From Sebastes aleutianus (taxonomy: Eukaryota > Chordata > Actinopteri > Perciformes > Sebastidae): a stretch of 64,000 nucleotides of DNA. The translations under genes were made by a program, and so were the position numbers. Below are positions 22,101 to 32,578 of the stretch, one piece after another. The notes beneath the pieces were generated by a model that did not search any database, was not told the origin of the DNA, and saw only the letters and a list, made by a program, of their open reading frames with translations. Within the stretch, counting starts at the first letter, position 1; every line of letters starts with the position of its first letter. The DNA is taken from assembly GCA_916700875.1 (NCBI GenBank), contig CAKAKS010000039.1, forward strand, positions 29,579,794-29,643,793. Reading direction: 5' to 3'.

Positions 22101-25100
22101 AAGGAACCTAAATGTTATTCCTACCAACAAAGTTTATGCTGCGTTAGTCTCTATTTAGAACCCTTCAGATCTCCTCTTTCATCCAATCAGAGCTTTCCTC
22201 CAGCACAGTCCTTTATGACTGTTTGATAAAGGGAACTACTGTGTAATTTCGGTCAAAACATTTACCTCACAGTATTTACAGCAGGAACATGTAGTTTGCC
22301 AAAACTCTAGTTTACTCTGGTGCAGACGTCTAGTGTACGCCTATCAACAGGACAGCATTGCGTAGGGATGGAAAGATTGGGGGTTTACTGGGCAAACTAA
22401 AACCATGTACAACATTACAAAACTGATTTTTTTATCAGGTATGTGATACCAGAGATGTGACCAGGACAAAACGATGGACAGTAAACAAACGCATAAAAAA
22501 GAAGCATGTTTTTTTCTAAAGAAAAATAAATCATAAATCAGTCATTCAGTATAAACAATGTCTATAATGAATTTGCAGTTTAAGACACAAATGAGTGTTT
22601 TGGCCTCTAATTACAGCTCTTATGACAGGGCCACAGCAGAAACACACACATACAGCACACTCTAATACACACGAGCCCTTTCTCTAGCCAACATGCACGC
22701 ACACACAAACGCAGGCACACGCACGCATGCGCACGCACGCACACGCACACGCACAAACACAAAGATGTCATCTGTCAATTAACAGAGCCATCCATTCACA
22801 CAGGGAAAGCATGAGCTCATCATAACGGCATGCATGATATGCTGTTTTGAGCGAGGTTTCACTGGTGTGTGTGTGTGTGCGCACAAAGCTTCTTTACAAG
22901 GCAATCTTGTCTTCCTTTGACGAGTGTCCAGATGTGATACGAGTGTGATATAACCTTGAATTGCAGTTGCCATTCTGCGCTTCAAACTCACAGTGATTTT
23001 AGAGTCAAAGCAGTCTGAGGCCAAAACATCAAAAACATGGGAGTTCACATTTTTTTTGTGTGTGTGTGCGTCCTCGCAGGGCTGGAACATGATAAAATAA
23101 TCCAGTTATGTTGGAAAAGATGAAAAGGTTTTAGTTGTGGATCCATTTTAGATTTTAATCATTCTAGACAAAGCTGAGTTATGGACATCACTCAGCTGTA
23201 ATATCATCTGTGTGGAGAAAGGGAAATGGACAAGGACCTTGACCTAATATACTGTAAAGAACAACAGATTTACTTCACTACACAGCTGTAAACAGCTGGG
23301 TTAGCACATCATTCAGTATCATGTCATTCACATAATGCAATAGCTGATGTAGAATACTACCATGAAAGGTCTCACTGGGTCTCAAGTTATTAAGTCCAAA
23401 TTCTGTTGGTGGTGGTTTTAAATAACTATTGCAGGGCCCGTTCACAGCACATGCCCGTCCGGAACGGGCCGATTACTCGGCACCCAGCAGTTCTGCTTGC
23501 AGCGTTGTCGAGAACCGCGGTATGGCTGCTTGTAAACCAGCCAAGTGTGAAGTTGATTGGTTGAGCGGTTCTTAAGATATGCGAAGGGCAGTCATACATG
23601 CATACTGTACACAGAGAGACAGAATCTGCCCACGGCATTTAAGCTAAATTTGAGGGCCAGCTATAGCAAAACTGTATGGAAACATCAACAATGCAAAAAG
23701 CTACTTGGTCCACAGATGTTCTGTACCAAATTTGGTGATGATTGCTCAAAATCTTTAGTAAGGAGTAGTAAAAAATCTGATTTTGACACAATTTAATCAG
23801 TCCAGACGCAAATGGGCCTGGTTTATATAGATCGATTCAGCATGGACCCAAATAATCCAGAGTTGTTTCTGAGACTTCAAAAGTTACAGGCCAAAACGTA
23901 AAGTGCATTTGCTATAGCGCCACCGTCTGGCCAAATTGCACCACATTGGACACTGCACTCCCTTGGGTCCCCAGCAATACACCCGCCAAGTGTGAAGTTA
24001 ATCGGATGAGCGGTTCTCGAGATATGCGAATGACACACAGACAGACAGACAGACAGATTCCTTACTTTATAGTTAGATAGTTACATATAAATATAGTGTA
24101 TCAGTACAGTGTGTACTTCTTACCGTATATGTACTGTATTCCTTGGATGTCGTCCTCATGTAGCGTGAAGTTGTGTGTGTGAATCCACTGGTAGAAAGGA
24201 GCCATTATGGCGCTGGGGTTATCTGAGTGCTCCAGACCCAAAGCATGACCGAGTTCATGGACCGCAACCAGGAAGAGGTCTATACCTGTAGGGACACACA
24301 CACATATAGTATGAACATAGTGTGTATAGTTGTCAAACATATGTGTGTGAAAATGACAACAACAAATCAGTGGCTGGAATGTTTCTGAAACACACGATAT
24401 GAGTTATTCCCCCATTTTGCAACCCTATAAAGATGGTACCTATCCCAAGCTGAAGAAAACATTTCGATTAAATTAAGATAATAAATTATTCTAACAAGCT
24501 AATCAGCTGGTTAGACTTTATTAGGATGGCATCACAGCAAGCTAATGAAGACCTCAAATTCTTTCATGCCAGGAGAGACAAGACCACAGATAACCAGCTA
24601 ATGGTTAGAGACATTATCCCGTTACCAGAACGTCACAGGTTCAATTCCCACAAGAAAAAGAAGAATCAACCCACTAACCTTTAGGGTTTTGGTTGTCCAG
24701 TGTCCAAGGCTCATCAGCATCAAAGTGTGTATCCCCACCGATTCCTGGTCCGGGGTAGTAGGCGTGAGCCAGCGACCCTCCCTCGCCATCAAACAATGAC
24801 ATATCCCCATGGAAACCAGAGGCAAACAACAACAGGATGTCGGCGAGCTCTGCCTTGCTGCTGTTGATGCTGACGTTGATTTCAGCAGGTAACTCCTCAA
24901 AGGTGAGCGGCGTGACCCGCCTCCACGTGTCGAAGGCCTTGCGGATAGCCTCGTACGTATGCTCCACGCCCAGCGAGGAGGGGATGTGCTGGTTCATTAT
25001 ACTGGAGCCAGAAGAAAAAGCATATTAGAGTTGGTATGTTAAACATTATGCTTTGTTGTTGATCTTATTTTTGTATTTCAGTGCTATGAACCTGTAAGTG

Positions 25101-25222
25101 ATGTGGTCTTTGCTCCACTGCTGTCCAGTGAGAGCGTAGCGCTTCTTCCTCGCGCTGTCAACCATATCCTCCGCTTTTCTGTCTGGGAGGCCACAGCGAG
25201 GCCGACGCATGGCCCTACACAG

Positions 25223-25289
<67 letters not shown>

Positions 25290-28200
25290 ATATTACGATC
25301 TGTTAGCTGCAAAAAGTGACTGCAGCTCGACAAAATGCAGCTTGTACAGGTAGTATAATTATCATTTTCGCATGGCCATCAACTCAATCTTTATATTGTT
25401 TGATATAGTTTAAAAAAATATATTTTTTTAACAACTGTAATTTCTAATCTTTCTTCCAGACTCCTCACAAAGCTGGAAAGCAATTTTCTCAGCCAGGTTA
25501 AACATTGCAGCATGCAGTACTTAACACTGCATTTTAGCCCTTTTTGAAGACTAATCTCTGAAAACTGAAAATGTGAAAATGACTAAACCACAAGTAAGAA
25601 AATCTAATTGTCATGTTTAAGGAATAGTTTGACATTTTGGAAGATGCACATTATTCGCTGTTTTGTTGAGCGTTAGATGAGAAGATTCATGACACTCTCG
25701 TATCTGTACTTTAAATATGAGGCTCCAGCCAGTAGCCCGTAAGCTTAGCTTAGCACAAAGACTGGAAAACAAGGAGGAACAGCCAGCCTCGCTCTGTCCA
25801 AAGGTAACAAAATCTGCAAACATGTCTTTTTTATACTTCAGTTTTTATACAGATTAAAACAGTGATTCTCAAAGTGGGGTCCGTTGCACTCTGTTAGGGG
25901 GTCGGCAAAATTATTTTCTAGAAATTACAAAATTGTGCTGTATCATTAAAAAGCACATATCTGCAGATGGGGACCATTTGCACCAATAAAACAAGCATAT
26001 TGTGCCCATCACTTCCACCCAGGTTAGCTTTGGGCCAATAGAAACTCTGATACAATGTGACACACATCAATAAGTCCATAATTTTTTTTTTTTTTAAGTC
26101 AGATTTAGACTGGTAAATTTAAATATCTGGATTTATTAGCACTATGTCTTGCGACTGTTTCCTTTTCTGAAAGCTTTTAAGATCAATTACTTGAAACGTA
26201 GGTCATAAATGCTGTCAAGTTGTGTCCAAATGCAATTTGAATAAAATCTCCCTCTGTTTAAAGGTATATAAGTGGTATTAACATTCAATAACATTGCAAA
26301 TTTCCCAACTGTGGGACTAATAAAGGATCATGTCCTCTTATCTTAACATGATTCATACTGAAATGTGTTTCTGTTTATCACTATGAAACAGGTCTGAACC
26401 AAGGTCACTGTTGAATGTGAGGATATGACACAATAGCCTGACTAGCCTCATTAGTCGGGATGCGATATAAGCAAAATCAAACTATAATCCAAACCTTATG
26501 GGCATAGAAAGTTATTACAAGCTGGCGCTGTTTCAGCAGCCCCTGGTAATAAGAACACATTATTCTGACAATGTTATTATGTGATGGGGGAAAAGCCAGT
26601 GCTCTGAAACAAATTGCTTCAGGATGCTTGGTTGCTGAGTTGAGGTTTGTTGCCCACAATTCTGAGATGACAAACTGAAATTTGTGGCCATCTACCATTC
26701 CAACTATACAATAGAATGAATAAAAACATAAGAAACTTCATTTAAAGAAAAAAAAAAAATGCAAATAAATGTAAAATGAATTCCTACAAAACATCAAGAT
26801 CCCTGGATTCAGTTTGTGGTCGCTGCACACAAATGTTAAGTAATGTTGCGTGTCTTTGAGACCAAAATCCTGCAGAATAAAAAACACTGCTACAGAACAA
26901 TATAGAGCTTACACAACAGTAGCGGGGTCCATCTCTCCAGTCACCTCCAGGCCGTAAAAGCGTTGCATGTCGCTGATGGCTTTGGACAGAATCTGAGCCG
27001 ACTGCATGGTGGACATCTGACTGCTCGCCTGAGACAGGTAGCCGAACTTACGAAGCCATGCCTGTGAGGAGAAAGCTAGAAGTCAGTTTTGCGTAGTCTA
27101 GCTTGGGAAAAGTTATGTTTTTGTGTGTGATGCATGGTGTAAATATATGTGCATGACAGCTACAACTGTTATGCTTAATCCACTGTCTAATGACTGGACA
27201 GAGCATCTGAGGAGTTAAAAGAGAAAGCAGAGATAGAAACCAGATGGCTTCCATTAACATTACGACATTCCTGCTCTCTCATTCCTGCGCCTTCTCCTCA
27301 CTGACAGCCAAGATGCGGAGAGGAGAGGAGAGGAGAGGAAGAACTGGAAACAGGAAAACTAAAAGGACAATAATTAATCTGTATGTCACTACTGTAGTAC
27401 ACAAGATAAACAGAAAACGCTGCATGTGTAGAGCCAACTTCAAGTGATGTTAAAGGGCTGACAGTGTGGTGCTGAATCTCCCCTCTTTGTTTCATGTTTG
27501 CTGACAGTGAAGTTGAGCGTGTTGAGCCACGTAGCCGGGCAAACAGGATGAATCGGATGCTCCTGGGGGGGGGGGGTTTGGAGTTCTGCCCTTTGAGAAG
27601 CCTCAGCAGCAGAGCTCAAAAACAACACAGCAAGCCCTCTCACACAGCTGGATCATAAGACTCATACTCTCATGCATGTACAGGATGAACACTGGCCACA
27701 GGCAAAACACACACACATGCAACTCACAGACTCATCATGCGTTGCACACACTTAGACATGTCTGCATAGCATGACAAGTCTCAACCAATGTAATATTAGA
27801 GTGGGCTTTTTCACATAAGTGCCTGAAGAACATGAACAAAGAGAAGCAATACCTCTTTAGGCTATAGCTAACATCAATATTGCGCTATTCTGTATATCAC
27901 AATATGTCAAATATAGAAAAATGACACGGCAATTCAACCTGTTCACGGCAATGAAAAAACGTAACTTATTTTCTTACATTTTAATGACAATTTGCTCGGA
28001 ATCATTTATTATCAGGGTAATGCATTTGGCAAAAATGATAACTTCCATCCATCTGTAACTGGTGTATAAACAGTTAGTGAATGATTGATAGCACAGTATC
28101 TAATAAAATCAGTGCGTTATATAGAGCATTAATTAACTCTTTATACACTATGTACACATATTCACAGGGCAGTTTAAAATGTTCTAATGAAGACATCACT

Positions 28201-28623
28201 AACTCAAGGTCAACTCACTAGACTTCTTCCAAATCTCAATCTTCATAAGCAAATAAAATATATTGAGTTGTTGCAGGAGTGAAGAAGAGCAAGTATTCAT
28301 ACTGATATAAACTATAAAGACATATTTTATATACACCTGTATTACATTATGTTGTTGATCATTTATTATCTGTTCATACCCCAGTTATGGAAGCGTCATA
28401 CGAGAAGTTAAAAGTGCTGAATACATCAATAAACACTTAAAATGTCCTTACATCTGCTCACAACTATGTTATAGTGTGTTAAAAACAGTTTATCCATTAT
28501 TTACATTATGCTTATAAATGCTAAAAGCAATAATAAAGGCAATAAACAAAAATATTGAATTATTTTTCAACCATACAGATGACTTTTACAATGTTGTAAT
28601 ACAATCTCACTCCTATCACTAAT

Positions 28624-28669
<46 letters not shown>

Positions 28670-29099
28670 AAGATCATTTTGCCCTCTTTCCATGTGTGTA
28701 CCACATGTACTGTGTTGTTTTTTGGAAAAAGGTCAAAAGGTCAAATTACATCCCAGCCCACCTGATGCTTTGACCAAAACACACATGAAGATCTGAACTT
28801 ATTATAACCTGCTTATGAAGAGCTATAAATCTACAATAAATTGCATACAGGTTTACCTCAGACAATTTTATAGAAATATTATGATAAATTCATAAACTAT
28901 TCACTACTACCAAAAAAAATTGAAATGTGGTGAGTACCCTGACCCACAGACATTACTGTACCTCAGCACTGATGCCTTCTTCCTCCGGGACAACATCTGC
29001 TGCTGCTGCTGCTGTGCTGCACAGGATCAGGCACAGTAAGGACCATAATGTGATAATGATCTGAGTCCAAGGTTGTTTGGGTGCCATCTTCTTCTTCAT
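14120..29099 (-). CDS. mmp15: mmp15-like membrane-type matrix metalloproteinase
   Basis: This is a zinc endopeptidase of the cell surface that cleaves extracellular matrix and activates proMMP2-type zymogens. Ten exons: 28962-29099, 26913-27061, 25092-25214, 24679-25001, 24124-24285, 19622-20040, 19226-19364, 16654-16804, 16342-16457 and 14120-14598. Together they give 2199 nt, 732 residues, with consistent phases. Landmarks are a signal peptide (LLCLILC), the cysteine switch PRCGLPD (Cys103), a furin site RKKR (118-121), HELGHALGLEH (254-264) with Met-turn M272, a proline-rich hinge of about 118 residues (300-417), a hemopexin domain between Cys420 and Cys609, an acidic stalk, a transmembrane helix (about 685-709) and the tail HCKRSMQDWV. 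GRWFWRVRRNRVLDNYPMPI in the hemopexin domain points to MMP15 rather than MMP14, 16 or 24. Human MMP15 has 669 residues; the surplus is mainly hinge. Two in-frame ATGs (29099 and 29087) are possible starts. Confidence 0.93.
14660..14955. repeat. interspersed repeat ending TCTCATCTAACTCTCGGCAAG
   Basis: It contains TTCACCCTGTTTCCAGTCTA, TAAGCTGAGCATCTCCTGG and CTTCTCATCTAACTCTCGGC before ATGTCGAACTATCCCTTCAA. An inverted copy is at 25616-25845. It is a teleost repeat of SINE-like size with no coding capacity. It lies in mmp15 intron 9. Confidence 0.55.
14988..15377. mobile_element. CCATAGACTGTATATAAA inverted-repeat MITE
   Basis: The left end CCATAGACTGTATATAAAGA matches the inverted right end TTTATAAACAGTCTATGG. 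Both sides are flanked by CCTAAA (14982-14987 and 15378-15383), a probable target duplication. The element is 390 bp with no open frame of note. A short fragment of the same end recurs at 43545-43580. Confidence 0.75.
16076..16104. repeat. (CT)14 microsatellite
   Basis: An uninterrupted CT run inside mmp15 intron 9. Confidence 0.95.
16342..16457 (-). CDS. mmp15: mmp15 exon 9 (hemopexin blade)
   Basis: It encodes YWRYNEETRTTDRDFPKPIN, then RWGRIPNSPKGAFLSDDG. The donor is GGAG/GTACAT at phase 1. Confidence 0.94.
16654..16804 (-). CDS. mmp15: mmp15 exon 8 (hemopexin blade)
   Basis: It encodes DRYWVFREADVVPGYPQPL, then IDTAIWWEPNGYTYFFSGD. The donor is ACAG/GTACAG at phase 2. Confidence 0.94.
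16834..17413. mobile_element. hAT-type MITE (TAGGGCTGTCA), copy 1
   Basis: The left end TAGGGCTGTCATAGTTAACGC and the inverted right end CGACTGACAGCCTTA enclose palindromic GTTAACGCGATAATAACGCG and TTAATCGCGATTAAAT arrays. It is shorter than the copies at 47875 and 62790 and has an altered right terminus. It lies in mmp15 intron 7. Confidence 0.75.
17414..19225. other. mmp15 intron 7, remainder
   Basis: Between the hAT-type MITE and exon 7 I see only short non-family open frames and the GT run at 18849. No exon or recognised repeat family was found. Confidence 0.4.
18849..18870. repeat. (GT)n microsatellite
   Basis: A run of about 11 GT units in mmp15 intron 7. Confidence 0.9.
19226..19364 (-). 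CDS. mmp15: mmp15 exon 7 (hemopexin blade)
   Basis: It encodes GRWFWRVRRNRVLDNYPMPI, FWIGLPSDIDAAYERHDGKF and VFFK. Acceptor CTACAG, donor AAAG/GTATGC, phase 0 in and phase 1 out. Confidence 0.94.
19622..20040 (-). CDS. mmp15: mmp15 exon 6 (long Pro/Ser/Thr hinge and start of hemopexin)
   Basis: About 118 residues are rich in Pro, Ser, Thr, Glu and Asp, including VPPPPPPPRPPAPPRPPKRP, before PDICDGDFDTVTMLRGEMF opens the hemopexin domain. The reading frame follows from phases on both sides; the other open frames over this GC-rich exon are shadows. Confidence 0.9.
21000..21545 (-). mobile_element. 5'-truncated LINE (L2/Rex-like) with reverse transcriptase C-terminus
   Basis: The minus-strand frame 21177-21497 encodes VWYSSCIAADRKDLHQIVKT, GSPLPNLRDIHSSRLYRRAY, SGHPLFSTLPSGRLRTI and TRTNRMRNCFF. 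These match the C-terminal end of fish L2/Rex-type reverse transcriptases. The 3' end on the minus strand is a short (TTATC)n tail near 21000-21015. The rest of the LINE is missing, so this is a dead copy in mmp15 intron 5. Confidence 0.8.
22670..22756. repeat. CA/CG alternating purine-pyrimidine tract
   Basis: Mixed CACG/CACA/GCGC alternation (for example GCACGCATGCGCACGCACGC) over about 65 bases. This composition favours Z-DNA. It lies in mmp15 intron 5. Confidence 0.8.
23420..24080. repeat. interspersed repeat with internal duplicated CAAGTGTGAAGTT...GCGGTTCT block
   Basis: The phrase CCAAGTGTGAAGTTGATTGG, then TGAGCGGTTCT and GATATGCGAA occurs at 23540-23585 and again at 23989-24032. It is followed by CAGACAGACAGACAGACAGA and TTCCTTACTTTATAGTTAGA. 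I recognise it as a widespread fish repeat but cannot assign its class. The right edge is within about 40 bases of mmp15 exon 5. Confidence 0.5.
24124..24285 (-). CDS. mmp15: mmp15 exon 5 (zinc-binding catalytic motif)
   Basis: It carries VAVHELGHALGLEHSDNPSA followed by IMAPFY: three zinc-ligand histidines, the catalytic Glu and the Met-turn. It ends with GIQYIYG at phase 1, joining the hinge exon. Confidence 0.96.
24679..25001 (-). CDS. mmp15: mmp15 exon 4 (catalytic domain, N-terminal half)
   Basis: It encodes AIRKAFDTWRRVTPLTFEEL, the calcium/structural-zinc stretch FASGFHGDMSLFDGEGG and HAYYPGPGIGGDTHFDADEP. Two potential N-glycosylation sites (NVS, NSS) lie near the MT-loop position. 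Confidence 0.95.
25092..25214 (-). CDS. mmp15: mmp15 exon 3 (cysteine switch and furin site)
   Basis: It holds AMRRPRCGLPD, whose Cys coordinates the catalytic zinc in the zymogen, and SARKKRYALTG, a proprotein-convertase site before the catalytic domain. The 65-bp TG run (CA on the plus strand) ends about 10 bases before its acceptor. Confidence 0.95.
25224..25288. repeat. (CA)32 microsatellite at the mmp15 exon 3 acceptor
   Basis: About 32 uninterrupted CA units. On the coding strand it is a TG run followed by GCTGTGTAG and the exon, so it occupies the place of the usual pyrimidine tract. Confidence 0.97.
25616..25845. repeat. inverted copy of the 14.7-kb interspersed repeat
   Basis: It carries GGAATAGTTTGACATTTTGG, GAGCGTTAGATGAGAAGATT, then AGCCAGTAGCCCGTAAGCTTA and ACAAAGACTGGAAAACAAGG. 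These are the complementary phrases of the element at 14660-14955. It lies in mmp15 intron 2. Confidence 0.6.
26230..26345 (+). mobile_element. LINE 3' tail (TGTGGGACTAATAAAGGA)
   Basis: The end reads AAATTTCCCAACTGTGGGAC, TAATAAAGGATCATGTCCTC, then TTATCTTA. This is the typical 3' terminus of fish L2-type LINEs with a short pentamer tail. No coding part is preserved. Confidence 0.55.
26913..27061 (-). CDS. mmp15: mmp15 exon 2 (prodomain, AWLRKFGYL)
   Basis: It opens with AWLRKFGYLSQASSQMST, the conserved MMP prodomain helix, and continues RFYGLEVTGEMDPATV, the stretch that precedes the cysteine switch. The donor GTAAGC leaves phase 2. Confidence 0.92.
28624..28669. repeat. (GATA)11 microsatellite
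   Basis: Uninterrupted GATA units in mmp15 intron 1. Confidence 0.95.
28962..29099 (-). CDS. mmp15: mmp15 exon 1 (start, signal peptide)
   Basis: It encodes MKKKMAPKQPWTQ, a hydrophobic segment IIITLWSLLCLILCSTAAAA and the start of the propeptide. A start at the second Met would drop four residues and leave a more usual signal peptide. The alanine run comes from a (GCA)n stretch. The donor is GAG/GTACAG at phase 0. Confidence 0.88.
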
Positions 29100-30297
29100 G
29101 ATGTGCTGCCCGTGGAGCGATGAAGATCAGCCAAACAACTTCCACCTCCAGCAGAGGCAGGAATACAGGACAAAGTGCCGTAGGACTTCTTCTCTTCTCT
29201 CCCTCCTCTCACATTTAATCACAACCCTCCGCAACAAGTGATGAGCTATCTGCTCATTATTGGAGTTTAGAACGTCAGAAAATGCTACAAAGTGTTGCGC
29301 AAATAAAGGTGCCTTTACAAACCCTCGGAAAAACAAGAATCAAGATGAGACTAATCCATTCCCGGTGGCAGGCAGTCCGATTTGTCCTCCCGGGCCAGCA
29401 GCAGACTCATGGCTCATCCAAAGTGCTCATACACAGCAGCTCCTTTCATGCATACAGCTAGCCCTGTAGCCGGCGGGCATACAAACTAGACCTTGCCCCC
29501 TTTCCGACGTCCACAATGGCTGAGCAGCAGCAGCAGCAGGGAGCTGCAACAAGTCCTGCAACAAGTCTCCCTCCACTTTATGCCGACACGGCACTCAGCA
29601 TTTAGCGAACGAAAAAGTGCCTCTCCAAGTTAAGTTTCTTGAACTTGCTGCGAAATGTTGCACACGACAAAAAAAAAAACCCTCAGAAGTGCAACAAGGC
29701 TCAAATATCCCCTCTGCACTGTTTTTGTACCAACGTACCTCTTCGACTTTTAACTCGGAGCATGAACGCGTTTCGTAAATATTTGTTAGACCGCCATCAA
29801 ACAGCTGTGTGGTATCTATCTGATAAAATATATTAGTAGTGATTTCAACTGAAGAAGAAAAGAGGGCCCTCCTTCCTCCTCCTCATCCTCCTCATCCTCC
29901 CCCCAACACCCACCATTCCCACATCAGAGCGTCAGTGCGCCATCTGCTGTTCTTACAGGAAACTACAGTCAAATATGAGCTGCTGGTCTACATGAGACAA
30001 ATATGTAATATTATAATATTTTAATGTGTGAAGGCATTTTATTTGATTCAGCATCCTCAATTAGCTGGTGCTATTTTTTTTTTTATTGTGTTATTAAGTT
30101 ATTACAAAACAAGTGAAGACATGTGCAGGGACATATATAAAAAAGACCAAAATATATTATACAGAGAAAGACAAATAACAAAGTACAAAAACAAAACAAA
30201 ACAAAAACAACACAAGGGATAAAAGCAGGTTGAAGAATGTGTGTGTGTTGTGGATAATGGGTGTGTGTTTGACATTGAATGAGGCTAGATGGTCATA
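29100..30297. promoter_or_regulatory. mmp15 5' UTR and promoter region
   Basis: This is the sequence upstream of the mmp15 start on the minus strand. Moderately GC-rich DNA between about 29370 and 29620 has (CAG)5 at 29527-29541 and no clear TATA box, fitting a TATA-less promoter. An A-rich and CCTCCT-rich stretch follows at 29860-29910. No transcription start can be fixed from sequence alone. Confidence 0.35.
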
Positions 30298-31918
30298 CAG
30301 ACGTAGGCAAAGTTGTTGGTAACGTTCCGTTAAAGAGAGAAAAACCCACAATGGTCACTGAAATAACTTGAAACTGACAAAAGTAATAATAAATAAAAAT
30401 TCACTGAAAATTAACTAATGAAAATCAGATATTGTTTTTGAATTATGGTTCAGCAGAATCATTTAAAAAAACAAACTAATGAAACTGGCCTAGACAAAAA
30501 TGATGGTAACATTAACTTAATATTTTGTTGCACAACCTTTTGAGGCAATCACTGCAATCAAGTGATTTCTGTAACTCTCAATGAGACTTCTGCACCTGTC
30601 GACAGGTATGTTGGCCCACTCCTCGTGAGCAAACTGCTCCAGCTGTCTCAGGTTTGAAGGGTGCCTTCTCCAGACTGCATGTTTCAGCTCCTTCCACAGA
30701 TGTTCAATAGGATTTAGATCAGGGCTCATAGAAGGCCACTTCAGAATAGTCCAATGTTTTGTTCTTAGCCATTCTTGGGTGTTTTTAGCTGTGTTTTGGG
30801 TCATTATCCTGTTTGAGGACCCATGACCTGCAACTGAGACCAAGCTTTCTGACACTGGGCAGCACATTTCGCTCCAGAATGCCTTGATAGTCTTGAGATT
30901 TCATTGCACCCTGCACAGATTCAAGACACCCTGTGCCAGATGCAACAAAGCAGCCCCATAACATAACCGAGCCTCCTCCATGTTTCACATTAGGTACAGT
31001 GTTCTTTTCTTTGGATGCTTCATTTTTGCGTCTGTGAACATAGAGCTGATGTGACTTGCCAAAAAGCTCCAGTTTTGTCTCATCTGTCCAAAGGACATTC
31101 TCCCAGAAGCTTTGTGGCTTGTCAATATGCATTTTGGAAAATTCCAGTCTCGCTTTTTTATGATTTGGTGTCCTCCTGGATCGTCTTCCATTAAGTCCAC
31201 TTTGGCTCAAACAGTGACGGATGGTGCGATCTGACACTGATGTACCATGACCTTGGAGTTCACCTCTAATCTCTTTGGAAGTTGTTCTGGGCTCTTTGGT
31301 TACCATTCGTATTATCCGTCTCTTCAATATGTCATCAATTTTCCCCTTGCGGCCACGTCCAGGGAGGTTGGCTACAGTCCCATGGACCTTAAACTTCTGA
31401 ATAATATGTGCAGCTGTAGTCACAGGAACATCAAGCTGCTTGGAGATGGTCTTATAGCCTTTACCTTTAACATGAAGGTCTATAATGTTCTTTCTGATCT
31501 CCTGAGACAACTCTCTCCTTAGCTTTCTGTGGTCCATGTTCAGTGTGGTACACACCATGATACCAAACAGCACAGTGACTACTTTTCACCCTTTAAATAG
31601 GCAGACTGACTGATTACAAGTTTGAAGATACCTGTGATGCTAATTACAGGACACACCTTAGTTTAATATGTCCCTATGGTCACATTATTTTACATCTTTT
31701 CTAGGGGTACCATCATTTTTGTCCTGGCCAGTTTCATTAGTTTGTTTTTTTAAATGATTCTGCTGAACCATAATTCAAAAACAATATCTGATTTTCATTA
31801 GTTAATTTTCAGTAAATTTTTATTTATTATTACTTTTGTCAGTTTCAAGTTATTTCAGTGACCATTGTGGGTTTTTCTCTCTTTAACGGAACGTTACCAA
31901 CAACTTTGCCTACGTCTG
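30298..31918 (-). mobile_element. Tc1-like transposon, long-TIR type, nearly intact
   Basis: The 1621-bp element is flanked by TA on both sides (30296-30297 and 31919-31920). Terminal inverted repeats are about 212 bp (30298-30509 and 31708-31918), start CAGACGTAGGCAAAGTTGTT and end in ACAAAAATGATGGTA. They differ at only a few positions. It encodes one transposase on the minus strand with a single frameshift. High arm identity and a near-open frame suggest recent insertion. Confidence 0.96.
30517..31537 (-). pseudogene. Tc1-like transposase, DD34E, one 2-base deletion
   Basis: This is a cut-and-paste transposase acting at TA sites. Translation from the Met at 31537 gives the paired helix-turn-helix region (RRELSQEIRKNIIDLHVKGK...), the GRPR-like hook NLPGRGRKGK, a basic segment NGRRSRRTPNHKKAR, and catalytic motifs WTDETKLELF (first Asp) and QDNDPKH (second Asp). 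A CA dinucleotide is missing right after that point, near 30790, which causes a stop. In the shifted frame, SPDLNPIEHLWKELKHAV with the third catalytic residue (Glu, about 34 after the second Asp) and the C-terminus ending at 30517 are intact. The length would be about 340 residues, the family norm. No other lesion was seen. Confidence 0.95.
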
Positions 31919-32059
31919 TATATGACATATAACTACTCTTAAACACATATACTGTACACATGCACACATATCTACACACATACAGTTATCGTTCCTTTTA
32001 TGTGTAGAGCATAGGGGGAACAAAAACAAACAAAAATAAAATAAATGAGTAAAATATAT

Positions 32060-32135
32060 ATATATTACCATCCATCTCCATCCATCCATCCATCTTCAAC
32101 CGCTTATCTGGGGTCGGGTCGCAGTAAGGTAAAAT
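32060..32135. repeat. CCATCCATC...CCGCTTATCTGGGGTCGGGTCGC repeat end
   Basis: (CCAT)n followed by CTTCAACCGCTTATCTGGGG and TCGGGTCGCAG. This is the well-known 3' terminus of a fish retroposon, with only the last about 70 bases present. A related (GGAT)n terminus is at 40845-40880. Confidence 0.55.
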
Positions 32136-32461
32136 GTTTAAGTCAACTAGTTTTTAAAAAACAATAAAAAACACAACAGATCCGACATATTGACTTGTCA
32201 TAGCAGATAATGGCTCAGTTTAATTAAGTCAGCCAGCATGCACAGTACCAGGGTACTGGAAGAGCAAATTGCTTGCAGTCTTTATTAGTGTTAGTTAAAC
32301 CTGTGCTTTTCATGACACGTTGTTCTGTACATTTGACCTGCCCTTGAAACCCTGCTTGGGGTGCTGTGTAATGAATTAGGGATGCTGCTGTATAGGCTAC
32401 ATTGATATCTGTGCTGCAGTATATTATTAATTTGGAGGTGCTGTGTATTACCTAATTTTTT

Positions 32462-32578
32462 TTAATGTTATTTTTTGGGCTTTTTGTTGCCTTTATTCAA
32501 GAGAGACAGTGATTGTCTTTGAAAGGGGGAGAGAGAGGGGATGACATGCCCTCTACCAGGTGAGCTACCGGGACGCCC
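32462..32578 (-). mobile_element. tRNA-derived SINE remnant
   Basis: On the minus strand the head reads GGGCGTCCCGGTAGCTCACC, then TGGTAGAGGGCATG. This has the tRNA A-box pattern (TAGCTCACCTGGTAGAG) and is followed by the conserved SINE body CCCCTCTCTCTCCCCC. The tRNA B-box part is missing, so it is an internally deleted copy and not a tRNA gene. Confidence 0.6.
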
